Positions 35,960 to 47,548 of a stretch of DNA of 64,000 nucleotides are shown piece after piece. The stretch spans positions 10,794,501 through 10,858,500 of the forward strand of contig BSBN01000140.1 in the NCBI GenBank assembly GCA_027924645.1, given 5' to 3'. How positions within the stretch are numbered: position 1 is the stretch's first letter; every line of letters begins with the position of its first letter. Origin of the DNA: Cunninghamia lanceolata. Taxonomy: Eukaryota; Streptophyta; Pinopsida; Cupressales; Cupressaceae. The position numbers and the translations under genes are program-made. The notes beneath the pieces were generated by a model. It saw only the letters and a program-made list of their open reading frames with translations. It did not search any database and had not been told where the DNA came from.

Positions 35960-37590
35960 TTGTTTCTAATAAAAACTGGTTGGTTGACTCAAGATGCTTG
36001 TTTCATATGACCCCACATAAGGAATGGTTCTCCACACATGAAGAATACGATAGAGGTAATATCCACCTTGGTAACAACTCTACATATCTGATTGTTGGGA
36101 AATGAAAGGTATTGTTGTGTTTTAGTGATGGAAGGATTAAAACCCTCCTTGGTGGTTTGCATGTTCTTGGATTAGCTAGAAATTTGATTTTAATTTTGAA
36201 GTTGAATGATTTGGGAATGCATGTGACATTTGACAAGCATGGTTGCATATTAGTGAGAGGGAACTTGGTGGTAGCGAAAGGGAAGGGATTCCAAAACTTG
36301 TTTAAGCTTGAAGCCACTACAATTTGTAATGCCTCTTATGTTTATGAGGCTTCTAAAAACACTTGTATGTTATGCATTGTAGATTGGGCCACACACGTAA
36401 TAATTTATTAAAAACTATTAAGAATAAAGAATTGTTGGACAGGTTCTCTTATTTTAATGAGCACTTTGATTACTATGAGCATTGTGTGTTTGGTAAATAA
36501 AACAAAAAATCATTTCCTTCAGGAAGCAATAGAGAAAAATAGAAATTATAAATTATTCATACAGATGTGTTTGGACCTGTGGATAATGAATCTATTGGAA
36601 AATCTCATTATTTTATCACCTTCATTAATGATGTATCCAAATATACATGGATTTATTTAATGAAACATAAATCTAAATTTTTTGATAAGTTTAAGGAATT
36701 AAAAGTCTTAGTAGAGAACCAATCAGGTTTAAAGATAAAAATATTAAGATTTGACAATGGAGGGGAATATTGCTCTATGGAATTTGATGAGTTTTGCAAG
36801 CATGTAGGTATAATTAGACAAAAGATAACTCCGTATACACCATAGCAGAATGGTGTTGTTGAAAGGATGAACCAAACAGTTATGGAAATGGCCAAAAGTA
36901 TGCTTAGTGATGCATAGTTGGATAAATGTTTTTACGTAGAGGTTGTGTGTACTGCTTGTTACTTGATAAACACATCTCCTTGTAAGGCTCTTGATTCAAC
37001 ACCATATGAAGTGTGGATAGGTAAGAGACCTTATGTTTCACATTTAAGGATTTTTGGTTGTGAGGCTTTTGTTTATGTGCCTAAGGAAAAGTGATCTAAG
37101 TTGGATCCAAAAGTTGAAAATTCTACATTCATTGGATATGGTGATAATGTGAAGGGTTATAAGCTTTGGAATCCACTAACTCGTAAGATTATCTTTTCTA
37201 GAGATGTTATTTGTAGGGAACTTACAGCTATTTCTAAACTTGAGTAGCCAAAAGAAAAAGAAAAAATGGTAAAGAAGTTGCACTTTGATTTAGAGCAGCA
37301 AGATGCACCTCAAGAAGAACAAAATGATGGATTGGGGGGTGAAGAAGAAAAAGAAGATTTGAGTAGTTCTGATGAAGACGAGTATGTTGTTACAGAAGAA
37401 GTTGTTGTAGATGATCATGCAAAAGAATGAGTAGAGTCTCTTACTCCACCCTTGAGGAGATCCACGAGACAACAAAATCTAGTTGACAAGTATATCCCAA
37501 AAGATTTCTGTTGTGTATATGCTTTATTGAGTACTAACGATGAACCTAGATCTTATAGGGAAGCTATTTTTGTAGATGATAGTGAGTCTT
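35960..37590 (+). pseudogene. C3 protease, pre-integrase and integrase
   Basis: Protease active site region near 35980 (WLVDSRCLFHMTPH), with Gly to Arg and Ser to Leu changes. Pre-integrase part at 36112-36411. The integrase core starts at 36560 (DVFGPVDNES), second Asp in ILRFDNGGEY at about 36748-36775, and Glu in QNGVVERMNQT at about 36846-36880. The C-terminal domain shows PYEVWIGKRPYVSHLRIFG (about 37000-37055). It ends in an acidic linker with runs of Glu. Frameshifts near 36410 and 36560. Confidence 0.82.
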
Positions 37591-39110
37591 GGTAGTTATC
37601 CATGTAGGAGGAGATGATGGCTTTAACTCTTTTAACACCTGGGATCATGTTTGTTTACCCAAAGGAAGAAATAATATAGGATGTAAGTGCATCTTCAAGA
37701 AGAATTTTGGAGCAGATGACTTATTAGAGAAGTACAAGGCTAGATTGGTAGCCAAGGGCTACTCCTAGAGAGAGGGAGTTGATTTTGGTGAGATATTCTC
37801 TCCTGTTTCTAAATTAACTTCTATTAGATTTCTCTTATCCATTTTTGCAACTTATGACTGGGAGATTGAGCAAATGGATGTTAAGACTATGTTCTTGCAT
37901 GGAGATCTTGAAGAAGAAATTTATATACAACAACCTACAGGTTTTGAGGTAAAACGAAAAGAACATTGGGTTTGCAAGTTAAAGATGTCTCTTTATGGTC
38001 TGAAACAGTCCCCCAGAATGTGATATCAAAAGTTTGACTCATTTATTTTCAAATTGGGTTTTGTTAGAAGTAAGGAGGATCATTGTGTTTACACTTATTA
38101 TGTTGATGATTCTATACTAGTTATTGCCTTGTATGTTGATGACATTTTTTTTAGCAATAGTAAGGGTATGATCAGTGAGCTTAAATCCTAACTTTTAGGC
38201 GCATTTGAGATGAAGGATCTTGGTGCTACAAGGTATATTTTGGGAATGAATATCAAGTGGGATAGAGTTAACATAAATCTTTAGTTATCATAATGTAAGT
38301 ATGTGAATACTATTTTGTAGAGGTTTAGTTTGTAGGAGTATAACCCAGTTAGAGTTCCTTTACCCATTGGTACTAAGATTTCATTAGATATGTGTCCAAA
38401 GATTGAGGTTGATTTTGAGGATATGTCTAATGTGTCATATGCTAGTGTTCTAGGGAGTTTGATGTATGCAATGGTTTGCACTAGACCAGATATTGCCCAA
38501 GGAGTGGGAGTTTTGAGTAGATTTATGTCTAACCCTAGTAGACAACATTGGAACTATGCAAAGAGGGTGCTTAAATATTTTGTAGGTACTTCTAATCATT
38601 GTTTGGTTTATTATGGTACAGATAGTGCTGATAAATCTTTGGACATATAGGGTTTTGTTGATGCAGATTGGATAGGTGACTTGGATAATTGAAGGTCCAC
38701 TAGTGGCTATGTGTTTACTTTGTTTGGAGTAGTGAGTTGGATGAGTAAGAGGCAGCCCAAAATTGCTTTCTCCACCACAAAAGCAGAGTATGTGGCTTCT
38801 ACCCATGTCTCTAAGGAGGTAGTTTGGTTGAGGAGACTATGTACATGTATTGGTTTTGATTGCAAGATCATTCAGATTAGTTGTGATAGCCAGAGTGGTA
38901 TTTGTTTGGCCAAGAATCCCATGTATCATGCTTAGACTAAGCATGTTGATGTTCAGAATCACTTTGTTTGAGAATTGGTTGCAAATGGAGAGATTGAACT
39001 GAAGAAGATAGGCAATCAAGAGAATGTTGTAGAATCATTGACCAAGCCAGTGAGCATAGGGAAGTTCGTGTGGTGCAGAGAGGCCATGGACCTTGTTTCT
39101 AGTTCCTGAT
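37590..39110 (+). pseudogene. C3 reverse transcriptase and RNase H
   Basis: RT: KCIFKKNFG near 37690, KARLVAKGYS (37737), first Asp in EIEQMDVKTMFLHGDLEEE (about 37862-37920), SLYGLKQSPRM (about 37990), and polymerase box ALYVDDIF at about 38126-38150. A second YVDD word lies just upstream (YYVDDSIL, 38098), probably by chance. RNase H starts at VDADWIGD (about 38655), then STTKAEYVA (38774), CDSQSGICLAKNPMYHA (38883-38935) and TKHVDVQNHFV. The chain ends at 39107 (LVSSS). Breaks are mostly TAG stops, with a frame change upstream of 38390. Confidence 0.85.
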
Positions 39111-39168
39111 AATTTTTCATTTGATTTCATATGGGTTCATTTACAATGTATAATGTCAAGTGGGAGAA

Positions 39169-40083
39169 TGTTGGGATAAGGTGCCATTAACCTTGTAAAT
39201 CCCAATATTGTATTTATTCCATTTATTATATGTAATTTGTAATTATCCATGAGGAGATGTACTAGTTTCACTGGGACGAGTAATTTCAGAGTAATTGAAG
39301 GCAATTACAAAGTGACGTTTACTATTGGCAAATGTAAAAACTCAAAGTAAATGATGGTAGACATGCTCCATTATAGAATATAGTATTTTTGGCATGTATG
39401 ACAAATGTCACAATATTTGGTAACTGAATCTATGATAGTTGCAAGTTGTCATAAGATTCTGAGATTCTATGACACATATGATAGATATGTTGTATATTTT
39501 CTATATTTAGCCCAAGGTTCCTATCTTGGAAAGATACTCTTTTGTGGAATCTATGATAGTTATGACATGTCATAAGATGTTGTAAGAGGCTAGATTTAGT
39601 CTTGGGCCCCCAACATTTAAATGGCTATATTTGGACAAGTGCAAGATGCTTGTAATATGGTAATTAATGTTTATAGATTGGAGAATCTTAGAAGAGAGAA
39701 GGTGAATTCCTAGAATGGAGTGGGAAACATTTCTATAAGTATATTCCATGTATTTGTTGCTACAATACAGATTTTAGGTACTCAGGTGTTGCCGAAATGT
39801 TGTCAGATTGAAGACTTGTAGAGAGAGTTGTGTAGTTGATGTATTGTACAATCATGTTGAGATTAATACAAACTTGTGCCTCTTTCATGGTGGAGTTTTT
39901 TACCTACAAGGGTTTTCTCCATGTAAACATTGTGTCATTGTGTTGAGTTCTTCATGTTTGACATCTTTTCTGCACTACATTTTATGTTTCGATTAGAATC
40001 TCCATTGTTAATGCACACTTAAGATTGCTGAAATTTATTCAAATAAGATTTCCATTAAAGTAGTGTTTCTTTCATTTCTAACA
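39169..40083 (+). repeat. C3 3' LTR
   Basis: Begins TGTTGGGATAAGG after the polypurine tract and ends CTAACA. It is a direct repeat of 34105-35023. Confidence 0.87.
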
Positions 40084-40704
40084 CATTCTAGTGGAGTCTA
40101 AAAACTAAGGAATGAATTGAAAGACACCCCTCTTGGAATTTGAAATATTGCCTTTTAGGCTAAGCCCCAAGAACTTTATACCTTCGGGAAGTGAAGGTGA
40201 AGGGTGGACTACCCCTTTCTCTTGGCTATGTGACATTATTTCACTTTCATTTTATGGAATTGGGCCCCCCATACCTCATGTATATTGGTGACATCCTTGA
40301 ATCACTTGTTCATACTAGACTAAGACATCTTGGCCATACCCACTTGACTAATATTATGCTTGTTGACGTGTCTTCAAGTGTCTTTATAATCATAACAATC
40401 AATTTTCAAAGTCAAACTTTCCATTGTGTCTTTTGTGTGTGATTCATGCATGTACATGTGAAATATTTTGTTTGAAAATTTCCAAAGTCAAGGTATCAAC
40501 ATAAACACCTTGTATATCATTCTAAGTATCCTTGTCATCACGTCCATCCTAAACCAAGTAATCCTCATCAACATCTAAATCCCTAATCATCCTACTTTTC
40601 ATATCCATAGACTCATAATCATTATCTACCTCCATCCATTTTGAGAGTCTACCTGTGTCTTTCTCCCCTGCCTCTACTCTCAAGGGGGCATCATTCCATA
40701 TCAT
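40084..40704 (+). other. O internal segment between C3 and the solo LTR; no gene seen
   Basis: Contains short open frames only (longest 83 codons at 40191), with no motif I recognise. The end of the stretch (GGGGGCATCATTCCATATCATCC, near 40685) resembles a phrase in O near 51360-51375, so this is likely O sequence. Confidence 0.4.
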
Positions 40705-40709
40705 CCAAT

Positions 40710-42001
40710 TGTTGAAAGGAATACTGAGAGGGGGGGTGGATTAGTATTCTGTAACACCACTTGTTAACTTGTTTACTAATCTAATTTCAAAAAATAATAA
40801 CATAAAAGTAGAATAAGCATAAGAACAACAACCATAAAGACATAACACATGGACACCAAGATTTTTACATGGAAAACCCAAAAAGGAAAAATCCACGAAG
40901 AGTGTTAGCTCATAATATATTATGATAGCTCAATACCAAATTACAAGAAGGCTCACTACTCAGGGCTCACTGCCCTATGAAGAAGTGTTCACTGCACAAA
41001 GGCTCATTGCCAAGAGAAAAGAAGATAGAAGAAGGATTGGCTCACTGCTAGGAGATGAACTATTGTGACTGCATCTACCCTATGCTGGATTATAGTTCCA
41101 TTGAAAGCTCAATATATAGACTCAAATGTCTTCATCTATTCTACCCTGCTTCTCAACTTAATTATATATACTCTGTTTTCAATACTTGTTCAACTTTATC
41201 TACTCTACACTCTACTCATAATCCTTCAAACTTCAAATTAACACAACACACTTGCTTCTATATCGCAATCCTTTGAGTATTTATATTTGCTACAAGATCT
41301 ATCTCATAATCAGGTTGCCAAGCAAAACATAAACTGTGTATATAAATATTACATCTTGTCGGCTTGAACTTGTGTACAATCTACAATGTGGTCTTAAAAA
41401 ACATACAAAAGTATTTATATAGGTTAGCTTCAATCATACCATCACTTAGATTGACTATTTAGACAATATAACTTCACTACATAATAATCTAACATGTCTG
41501 TCAGCTTGTTCCTTAAGAATATACTTGATCAACTCATCTGTCACATAATAATTCCCACCGCAAACCATATGAGACTCTGAGATGCATAACCAACAATCAT
41601 TCTAGATCTCTTAGCATACCTTTAGAACCATAGAACAAAATATACAATTGTGGAGGAATGCATACCCTTTTCTCTAGCACTATGCACTATTCCTATCTTA
41701 GTTCTGTTCACCTGGACTTATATATTCTACCATGTGACTTCTAAAGGATGTCAAGACTTGAGAACTAGAAAAAATCATCACTAAATAGCTTTGAAAAACA
41801 TACTTGATCCACATATACTAATCTTTTACTGCGGAGGCATACCATCCCAAACATTGTTACTTACTTTGTCTAATGTATATTATTCATACTTAGTCATTTA
41901 TGCTTTCAGAGTAAAGTCTCTTTGTCATACCGGTGGAGTCTCTTTCCTTCATTGCCATTAATGACAACATTCAATCATCAGAATAGTGTCTCTTTCCAAC
42001 A
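40710..42001 (-). repeat. Solo LTR of a B-like copia family
   Basis: Runs TGTTGAAAGGAATACTGAG to TTTCCAACA on the plus strand, so the minus strand begins TGTTGGAAAGAGACACT, close to B's LTR start TGTTGGCAAGAGACATT. Perfect CCAAT duplications lie at 40705-40709 and 42002-42006. There is no primer site and no second copy, so this is a solo LTR left by LTR-LTR recombination. It carries the GGCTCACTac cluster at 40950-41050 and the GGAAAAACCCAaaaGGAAAAATCCACG block at about 40870-40900. Confidence 0.88.
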
Positions 42002-42288
42002 CCAATCACCATCATCCTAGTCACTTATCCAATCCTTTTCATCCATATATCATAGTAATCATCCTTCATTATCCTAGTCACCCACCTAAACATCAGACCC
42101 CATTATTTTTAACCATCCAATTCATTCTCCTTATCCATCATCATTATCTTAAACATCTAATCACTCTATCCTAGTTATCCTAATCACCCCTTTCATCCAT
42201 CTCATAATCTTAATCATAATCCAATTTCATCCACATAATCTTTATTACACCCCATTCTTAAGCACCATCTAATCCATCACTTATCAAA

Positions 42289-42652
42289 ATGGTTGTGATC
42301 ATTAACAAACCTAGGTCAAATCCAAAACCCAAATTCACACTCCTAGGAGGCCCTCCTTATAGCTCCAATGATGATGAGAACCTTGTAGATTATTATGCAT
42401 ATTTTGAACAACAAGCTAAAATGCGAAGATTTCAACATATGAGTAAATCCATCCCAACAATAGAGAAAAATATTCTAGGCAACAACAACAACAACAAGCC
42501 CTCATTCAACCACTCCCAGCCACACACCAATCCCAAACCCCAAAAACACAACCACAACATCAACAAATTCTACCTCAATCCTATGTGTCACCTCTATTAT
42601 CATACCACCCTAGTCCATCCCCATATCAGGTCCATCCTACATCAACCTATCA
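42289..42652 (+). pseudogene. O coding piece 1: Q/P-rich gag-like start
   Basis: ATG at 42289 (MVVIINKPRSNPKPKFTLLGG) then YYAYFEQQAKMRRFQ. A frame change occurs at the CAA run near 42480-42500, after which the reading is Gln/Pro-rich (QTPKTQPQHQQ, then YHPSPSPYQVHP) up to the L insertion at 42652. It continues at 45382 in the same reading. No capsid or zinc motif is clear, so gag is a guess by position. Confidence 0.4.
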
Positions 42653-43508
42653 TGATGAGACAATTTATTGTCTCATCTATTAGCTAAATAAATGCATGTA
42701 TTTTTCTTAGTTAGTACCATTGTATGTATTAATGTTATTACATTTTTTAACTTGTAATCAACAATCAGTAGACTGAAGAATAAATTTAGTCAAGTTGAAA
42801 TGCCAACAAACTTCCTAAAAAGAAGCATGAAAACAAGGATTTAAAAAATATAGTCTCAGTAAAATGGTAATATCTTGCTCTTTTCTCAACAAAATCTAGA
42901 ATGTCAAAATGATCTGGAAAGATGGGAATGAGGAGAAAAAAATCTAGAAACCTTTTGAGGAGACTCATCAAAATAAATGCATAGTTTGTGACTGAAGTTG
43001 ACTGAAACAAAACTGACATGAAAAAAGGCAACGAAATTAGATGAAGAAGATTTAGTTTTTCTCCACAAAAATAGGATCTTCAATCCACATTCTTCGTGAA
43101 TTAATTGAGAATAAGAATTTTATAAAATCATTGTAATCAAGGAATCAATTGGAAAGAACTTTTTGAAATAATATGGTTAAGTCTTTTAGCAACTCTGGAT
43201 AGCTCTAGATAGTTTCATTTCTTAGCAATCTTTCAATTTCCTGTTCTTTATATTTCTAGCATTTCCCTTTACAAGTTTCTTAGGATAGATTTCATTCCAA
43301 CAATTTCATTTACAAGCTCTTAGATTAGCTTTGATTCCAACAATTTGTTTTCTAGCAAGTGTGTTTATTTCTAGCAAAGTGTGTTTATTCTATTTGTAGA
43401 AAAAGAGTGTCATGCAAATGATTTCTTCTCCCTCTTGCATATCACCATGGACACCGCCTTGGATTGACATTTTTAATTAAATGATGAATAATACAGTGAC
43501 CCTCATCA
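42653..43508 (+). repeat. L 5' LTR with terminal palindrome
   Basis: Starts with a perfect 24-base palindrome-like hairpin at 42654-42677 (arms GATGAGACAAT and ATTGTCTCATC, TT between). The rest aligns with 44540-45381. A minus-strand open frame at 42786-43031 is matched in the other LTR (44682-44975), so it is LTR sequence and not a gene. Confidence 0.87.
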
Positions 43509-44539
43509 TTTTTGGTGTCATTGCCAGGGATAGATGTCATTAGGGAGTTGTTGATTTGGTGATAGCAGATCAAAAGAGAAAATTAGTTTGGCAAGTCTTT
43601 TTTAGGTTTATTATTTTAGAAAATCTCCCCCAAAAAAATAGATCTAAAGGAAGTAGTTCTTGCATGCAAAGGTTACATATCTTATGCAAACCTCCTTAAC
43701 TTGAGAACCATGAATTCAAGCCCTAGCAAGAAAAAGATTATTGTTTGGACACCTTCAAAATCCAAGGAGGGTTTCTCGATTAGATTTTTTGAAGGAAAAG
43801 GAGTTGCATCTAGTCATGTATACAATAGAATGTGAGGAAGGATTGCATAATCTTTCCAATCAGCCCATACATCTACTTGAATCATATATTATGGAGAAGG
43901 GTACCATTTCAAAGGAAGGTGAAGCATCAGAGTTTAAATATTTAGTCATCTTCTCATGGTTTTCCTCTTCTTTCAAAAAGTTGAATGCATGGATCCATCT
44001 TTTGAGAAAAGGATGTTATTTTCCACAACTAGTTAATGGTTTTGTATAACCTATCTCTACATCAATAAGTAGAGTAGGATAAAGTAGGTTTCTTTTCTAC
44101 AAATAAGTGCTTTGCACATGCTATGTCTTCTTCTCTAAAGCTCAAAAACATGCATTTCTACATAAAAATTGCTCCCAAAGGCTTTTGTAGATTTCTTTTG
44201 GCATTTGGAGGCATTCTGGATCTCTCCATAGCTATCCATGGGCTCTATTTCCATCATTAGAACATTCTAGATCTCTCCGGAGCCATTAAAGGAGGAAAAA
44301 TAGTTAGCTCTGGAGAGCTTCGGAGAGCTTCGAAGAGCTCCAGAATAACTCAGAACTGACCATGGAGGAAAGAGAGCTACCTTTAGATAGCTCCAGAGTG
44401 ACTCAGAACATCTTCAGAGCATTTCCAATGTACCTCTTAGAAAAATCTTTAGAGAAATTGCAATAAAGCTGAAGAAATTGGCTCCAAAAGCTCACTATGA
44501 GTTGCAAGAGGACCTGCAACACTTCACATGTGGGGGAGA
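43509..44539 (+). other. L internal region, no recognisable gene
   Basis: Primer site at its start and polypurine tract at its end. One open frame of 102 codons (43741-44049, MFGHLQNPRRVSRLDFLKEK) has no motif I know and may be chance. From 44250 to 44420 the phrases GAGAGCTtCGGAGAGCTTCGAAGAGCTCC and CCAGAGTGACTCAGAAC-like words recur, giving a small repeat patch. The element could not make its own enzymes. Confidence 0.6.
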
Positions 44540-45381
44540 TGATGAGACAATTTATTGTCTCATCTATTAGCTAAATAAATGCATGTATTTTGCTTAATTA
44601 GTTCCATTGTATGTATTAATGTTATCACATATTTTACCTCGTAATCAACAATCAGTAGACTAAAGAATAAATTTGGTCAAGTCAAAAAGCCAACAAATTT
44701 CCTAAAAAGAAGCACAAAAACAGGGAGTTAAAAAACACAGTCTTAGTAAAACGAAGATATCTCCCTTGTTTCTCAATGAAATCTAAAATTTCAAAATAAT
44801 CCGGAAAGCTGAGAACGAGGGGAACAAAACCTATAAACCTTTTGAGGAGATTCATCAAAATAAATGCGCAATTTGTGACTGAAGTTGACTGAAACAAAAA
44901 TGGTGTGAAAAAAGGTAGAAAAATTAGATGAAGAAGATTTAGTTTTTCTCCACAAAAAGAGGATCTTAAATCCACATTCTCAGTGGATTGATTGAGAATA
45001 AGAATTATATAAATTCATTGTATTCAAGGAAATCAATTAGGAAGAGTTTTCTAAAACAATATATTTTAGTCTTTTAGTAGCTCTAGATAGCTCTAAATAG
45101 TTTCATTTCTTAGCAGTCTTTCAATTTCATGTTCTTTACATTTCTAGTATTTCCCTTTACAAGTTGCTTAGGATAGATTTCATTCTAGCAATTTCATTTA
45201 CAAGCTCTTAGATTAGGTTTGATTCCAGCAAGTGTGTTTATTTCTAGAAATGTGTGTTTATTCTATTTGTAGAAAAAGAATGTCATGCAAATGATTTCTT
45301 CTCCCTCTTGCATCTCGCCATAGACACCTCCTTAGATTGGAATTTTTAATTAAATGATGAGGACTGCAGTGACCCTCATCA
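44540..45381 (+). repeat. L 3' LTR with terminal palindrome
   Basis: Direct repeat of 42653-43508, beginning immediately after the polypurine tract. The hairpin at 44541-44564 is identical to that of the 5' copy. Ends CCCTCATCA. Confidence 0.87.
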
Positions 45382-47023
45382 TATCCCACTTCTTTAAATG
45401 TTAACCAACATCCATATCAATTCATATCCCAAGAACATTCATTTCAATTCACATCCCAAGAATATCCATATCAATTCAAATCCCAAGAACATTCATATCA
45501 ATCCATACCCCAAGATCTTCCACCTACATATCCCATAATTTCACTGCACCACCAAATTCATTCATAAGCCTAACAAGTGTCTTCAAAACAAGAACATGTG
45601 ATTCTAAGTTACCCTTTGCAACAAGATCAATTGTATTTAAGTCATCATGTTACCTTTGGCAAGGGGAACACCACTCTAGCTTATGCATCCTATGGGTATC
45701 CTCCATCGCCATCCAATCAAATGCCTATCTGAAAGCAAAATAGTCCCATACCAACACCACCATGTACTCCCAATCTTAATTCATTGGTCCCTCCACCGTC
45801 TATTCCATTAACATCTTAATTATCCTCTCCATCATTTAATCCTCCATCAACTCCATGCCCTGAATTCAAATCACCTCTATTAATTAAACTATACAGAATC
45901 ATTGAACTATATGACAAAAACTAACCTATAGAGTCATTCAAATCCACCCATCTGATGTCAATCCCATCTAGCACAAGAAATCCTAATCCTAATCCATCTA
46001 ATCCCATTATCCCTCCACCAAATCATAATCCTAATCCTACAACACCTTTCACCCCTATTATTTCTCCACCAAATCCTAATTCTAAGCCTACAACACATTT
46101 CACTGCTATTATCTCTTCACCAAATCCTAATCCTACAATACCATCAACCATTATTATACATCCACCCATACAGTTATGAAGGATGTGATCCAATGGCTAT
46201 TAGCAAGGAATCAACTATGTCAGCAAATTCCTATCAAAGAGTGTTCCAGTACTATGTTTAATCCTTCAAATACATCATGTAGTCCACAACCCATCAAGTC
46301 TATTGAAGAGACTCCCCCCATTAGTCCATGTCAAAATCCATTGTACCCTCATGTTGGTAATTTTCATGAACTTATCAAGCCTCTCCAAGAGTCTTCCACT
46401 CCCATTCAAGAAAATATAGAGCTATGTCAAGAATCTAATCTAAAGCATGTGGAAACATCAGCCCCTAATACAAATCAAGATCAAATCCCTTCAATTCAAC
46501 CTCTCCATAACCTATATCTTTTCTATTATCAAGATGTTATCCATGATGAAGAGCCTACCCATGATCAAATTGATCCTATCCATAATCCCACAACTATTCA
46601 TTAGCAAGCCACCCAAGAACCACATAATCAATCTACTCCTCTTAGTGGTTATCTTAGTGATTAGAGTGAGTATGAAATCCTTGTTGATCAACTTGAGAAT
46701 TCACCCCACTTCATAGTCTTCCTTTGAAGCAAAGAAACTTCTCCTTCAATCCATGATCCAACAACATCCACTTCCCTTGATGAGACACTTGGCTCCCAAG
46801 TAACAATAGGTGATAAAACAAATAGCTTGGATCTTATTGAGCATAATGATAATAAAGATCCTAAGGATCCTTTGTCATCCATTGTTGACCATATTTCACA
46901 TCCACCAACATATCCCCTTGGTCTTACCACATTTATCCACGAATGTTCTTCCCTAGGGAAGAAACAACCTTTATCCACCACCTCACCCTCTCCATCAAAT
47001 AATGAGCTCATGTCTAGTGTTTA
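45382..47023 (+). pseudogene. O coding piece 2: repetitive P/Q/N-rich protein
   Basis: Continues the reading from 42652. It starts with four 9-residue repeats (YQFISQEHS type, 45409-45516), passes several stops, then shows NPNPTTPFTPIISPP repeats (45960-46150) and a long acidic or polar stretch (46176-47023, ECSSTMFNPSNTSCSPQPIK at its start). No enzyme motif is seen. Frames change at least twice. It leads to the G-patch-like segment. Confidence 0.4.
45409..45516 (+). repeat. Four tandem 27 bp repeats in O coding DNA
   Basis: Units at 45409, 45436, 45463 and 45490, consensus CATCCATATCAATTCATATCC then CAAGAA. The period of 27 preserves the reading frame and gives a 9-residue protein repeat. 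Confidence 0.9.
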
Positions 47024-47044
47024 AAGAATCCATAATCTCATTGT

Positions 47045-47548
47045 TTGTGCATACTCCAAAAATTGAACTATCAAGGTAAAGGCTTAAGCCTTCATGAACA
47101 AGGTATTTTGGAGCCCATCCATGTCAAAGTCCCTACACGCTCATATGGCCTTGGATATACATCCCAAGGTAAACAATCTCAAGATGTTGGTACTTCTTTC
47201 ATGCTTTCTAAATCCACTCCTTTCCATCATAAGTCCTATCATACTCCCAAGACATATGTTTCCATTCCTCCTCCATCATCCTACAAACCCCAAAAGCATG
47301 TGACAATACACATTCCACCATCCACTTTACTTCCACTACTTCCAACTCCTAATATCTTACCACCCTCTTTACCACCACTTCTCCCAATGCCTAATAGCCC
47401 TATCCTTAAATCCCTTCATGTCCATTTATCCAAAAACCCACTTTTAATCCTTCCATCCATAAATCCCCTAAAATTCCTAATCATGACCAATCAATGTACA
47501 CATCATCTAAAAAAGAAGCTTCCACCAATCCCAAGGATTCAAATATAA
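47045..47548 (+). pseudogene. O coding piece 3 with G-patch-like segment
   Basis: The reading at 47045-47548 (167 codons open) begins LNYQGKGLSLHEQGILEPIH and goes on VKVPTRSYGLGYTSQ. The spacing of glycines, the EQGI-P core and the GLGY end fit a G-patch, a small RNA-associated domain. It is followed by Pro/Leu/His-rich sequence without a known domain. It resembles the segment at 14109-14382 in G, and lies at the end of a long gag-like reading. Pattern evidence only. Confidence 0.5.

Larger units (their letters stand above)
34105..40083 (+). mobile_element. Ty1/copia element C3 with gag-pol and both LTRs
   Basis: LTRs at 34105-35023 and 39169-40083, about 8 percent apart by eye. Primer site TTAGTATCAGAGC at about 35025-35037 (one change from TGGTATCAGAGC) and polypurine tract AAGTGGGAGAA at about 39158-39168. 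gag, protease region, integrase, RT and RNase H are in order. The gag and RNase H wording places it apart from A1/A2, nearer Tnt1/Tork-like copia elements by my recognition. The five bases on each flank (AATTA, CATTC) do not match, so no target duplication is confirmed. Confidence 0.88.
42653..45381 (+). mobile_element. Mini LTR element L (2.7 kb, no pol), nested in O
   Basis: LTRs 42653-43508 and 44540-45381 begin TGATGAG and end CTCATCA (7-base inverted termini). Flanks TATCA (42648-42652) and TATCC (45382-45386) differ in one base, a near-perfect target duplication inside O's coding reading. Just after the 5' LTR lies TTTGGTGTCATTGCCAGGGA (43510-43530), which reads as the primer site TGGCGCCGTTGCCGGGGA, complementary to plant tRNA-Asp as I recall it, with CpG bases turned to TpG or CpA. 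That primer is typical of Athila-like gypsy elements. The polypurine tract TGGGGGAGA is at 44531-44539. Internal DNA is only about 1.0 kb. Confidence 0.85.

Noticed and set aside
38098..38150. Two YVDD words 28 bases apart in C3 RT
   Set aside because: Only ALYVDDIF fits the polymerase box spacing; the upstream YYVDDSIL falls where relatives have a variable linker, so it is probably coincidence.
42786..44975. Similar minus-strand open frames at 42786-43031 and 44682-44975
   Set aside because: They are the same stretch in the two L LTRs; similarity reflects the LTR repeat and not protein conservation.
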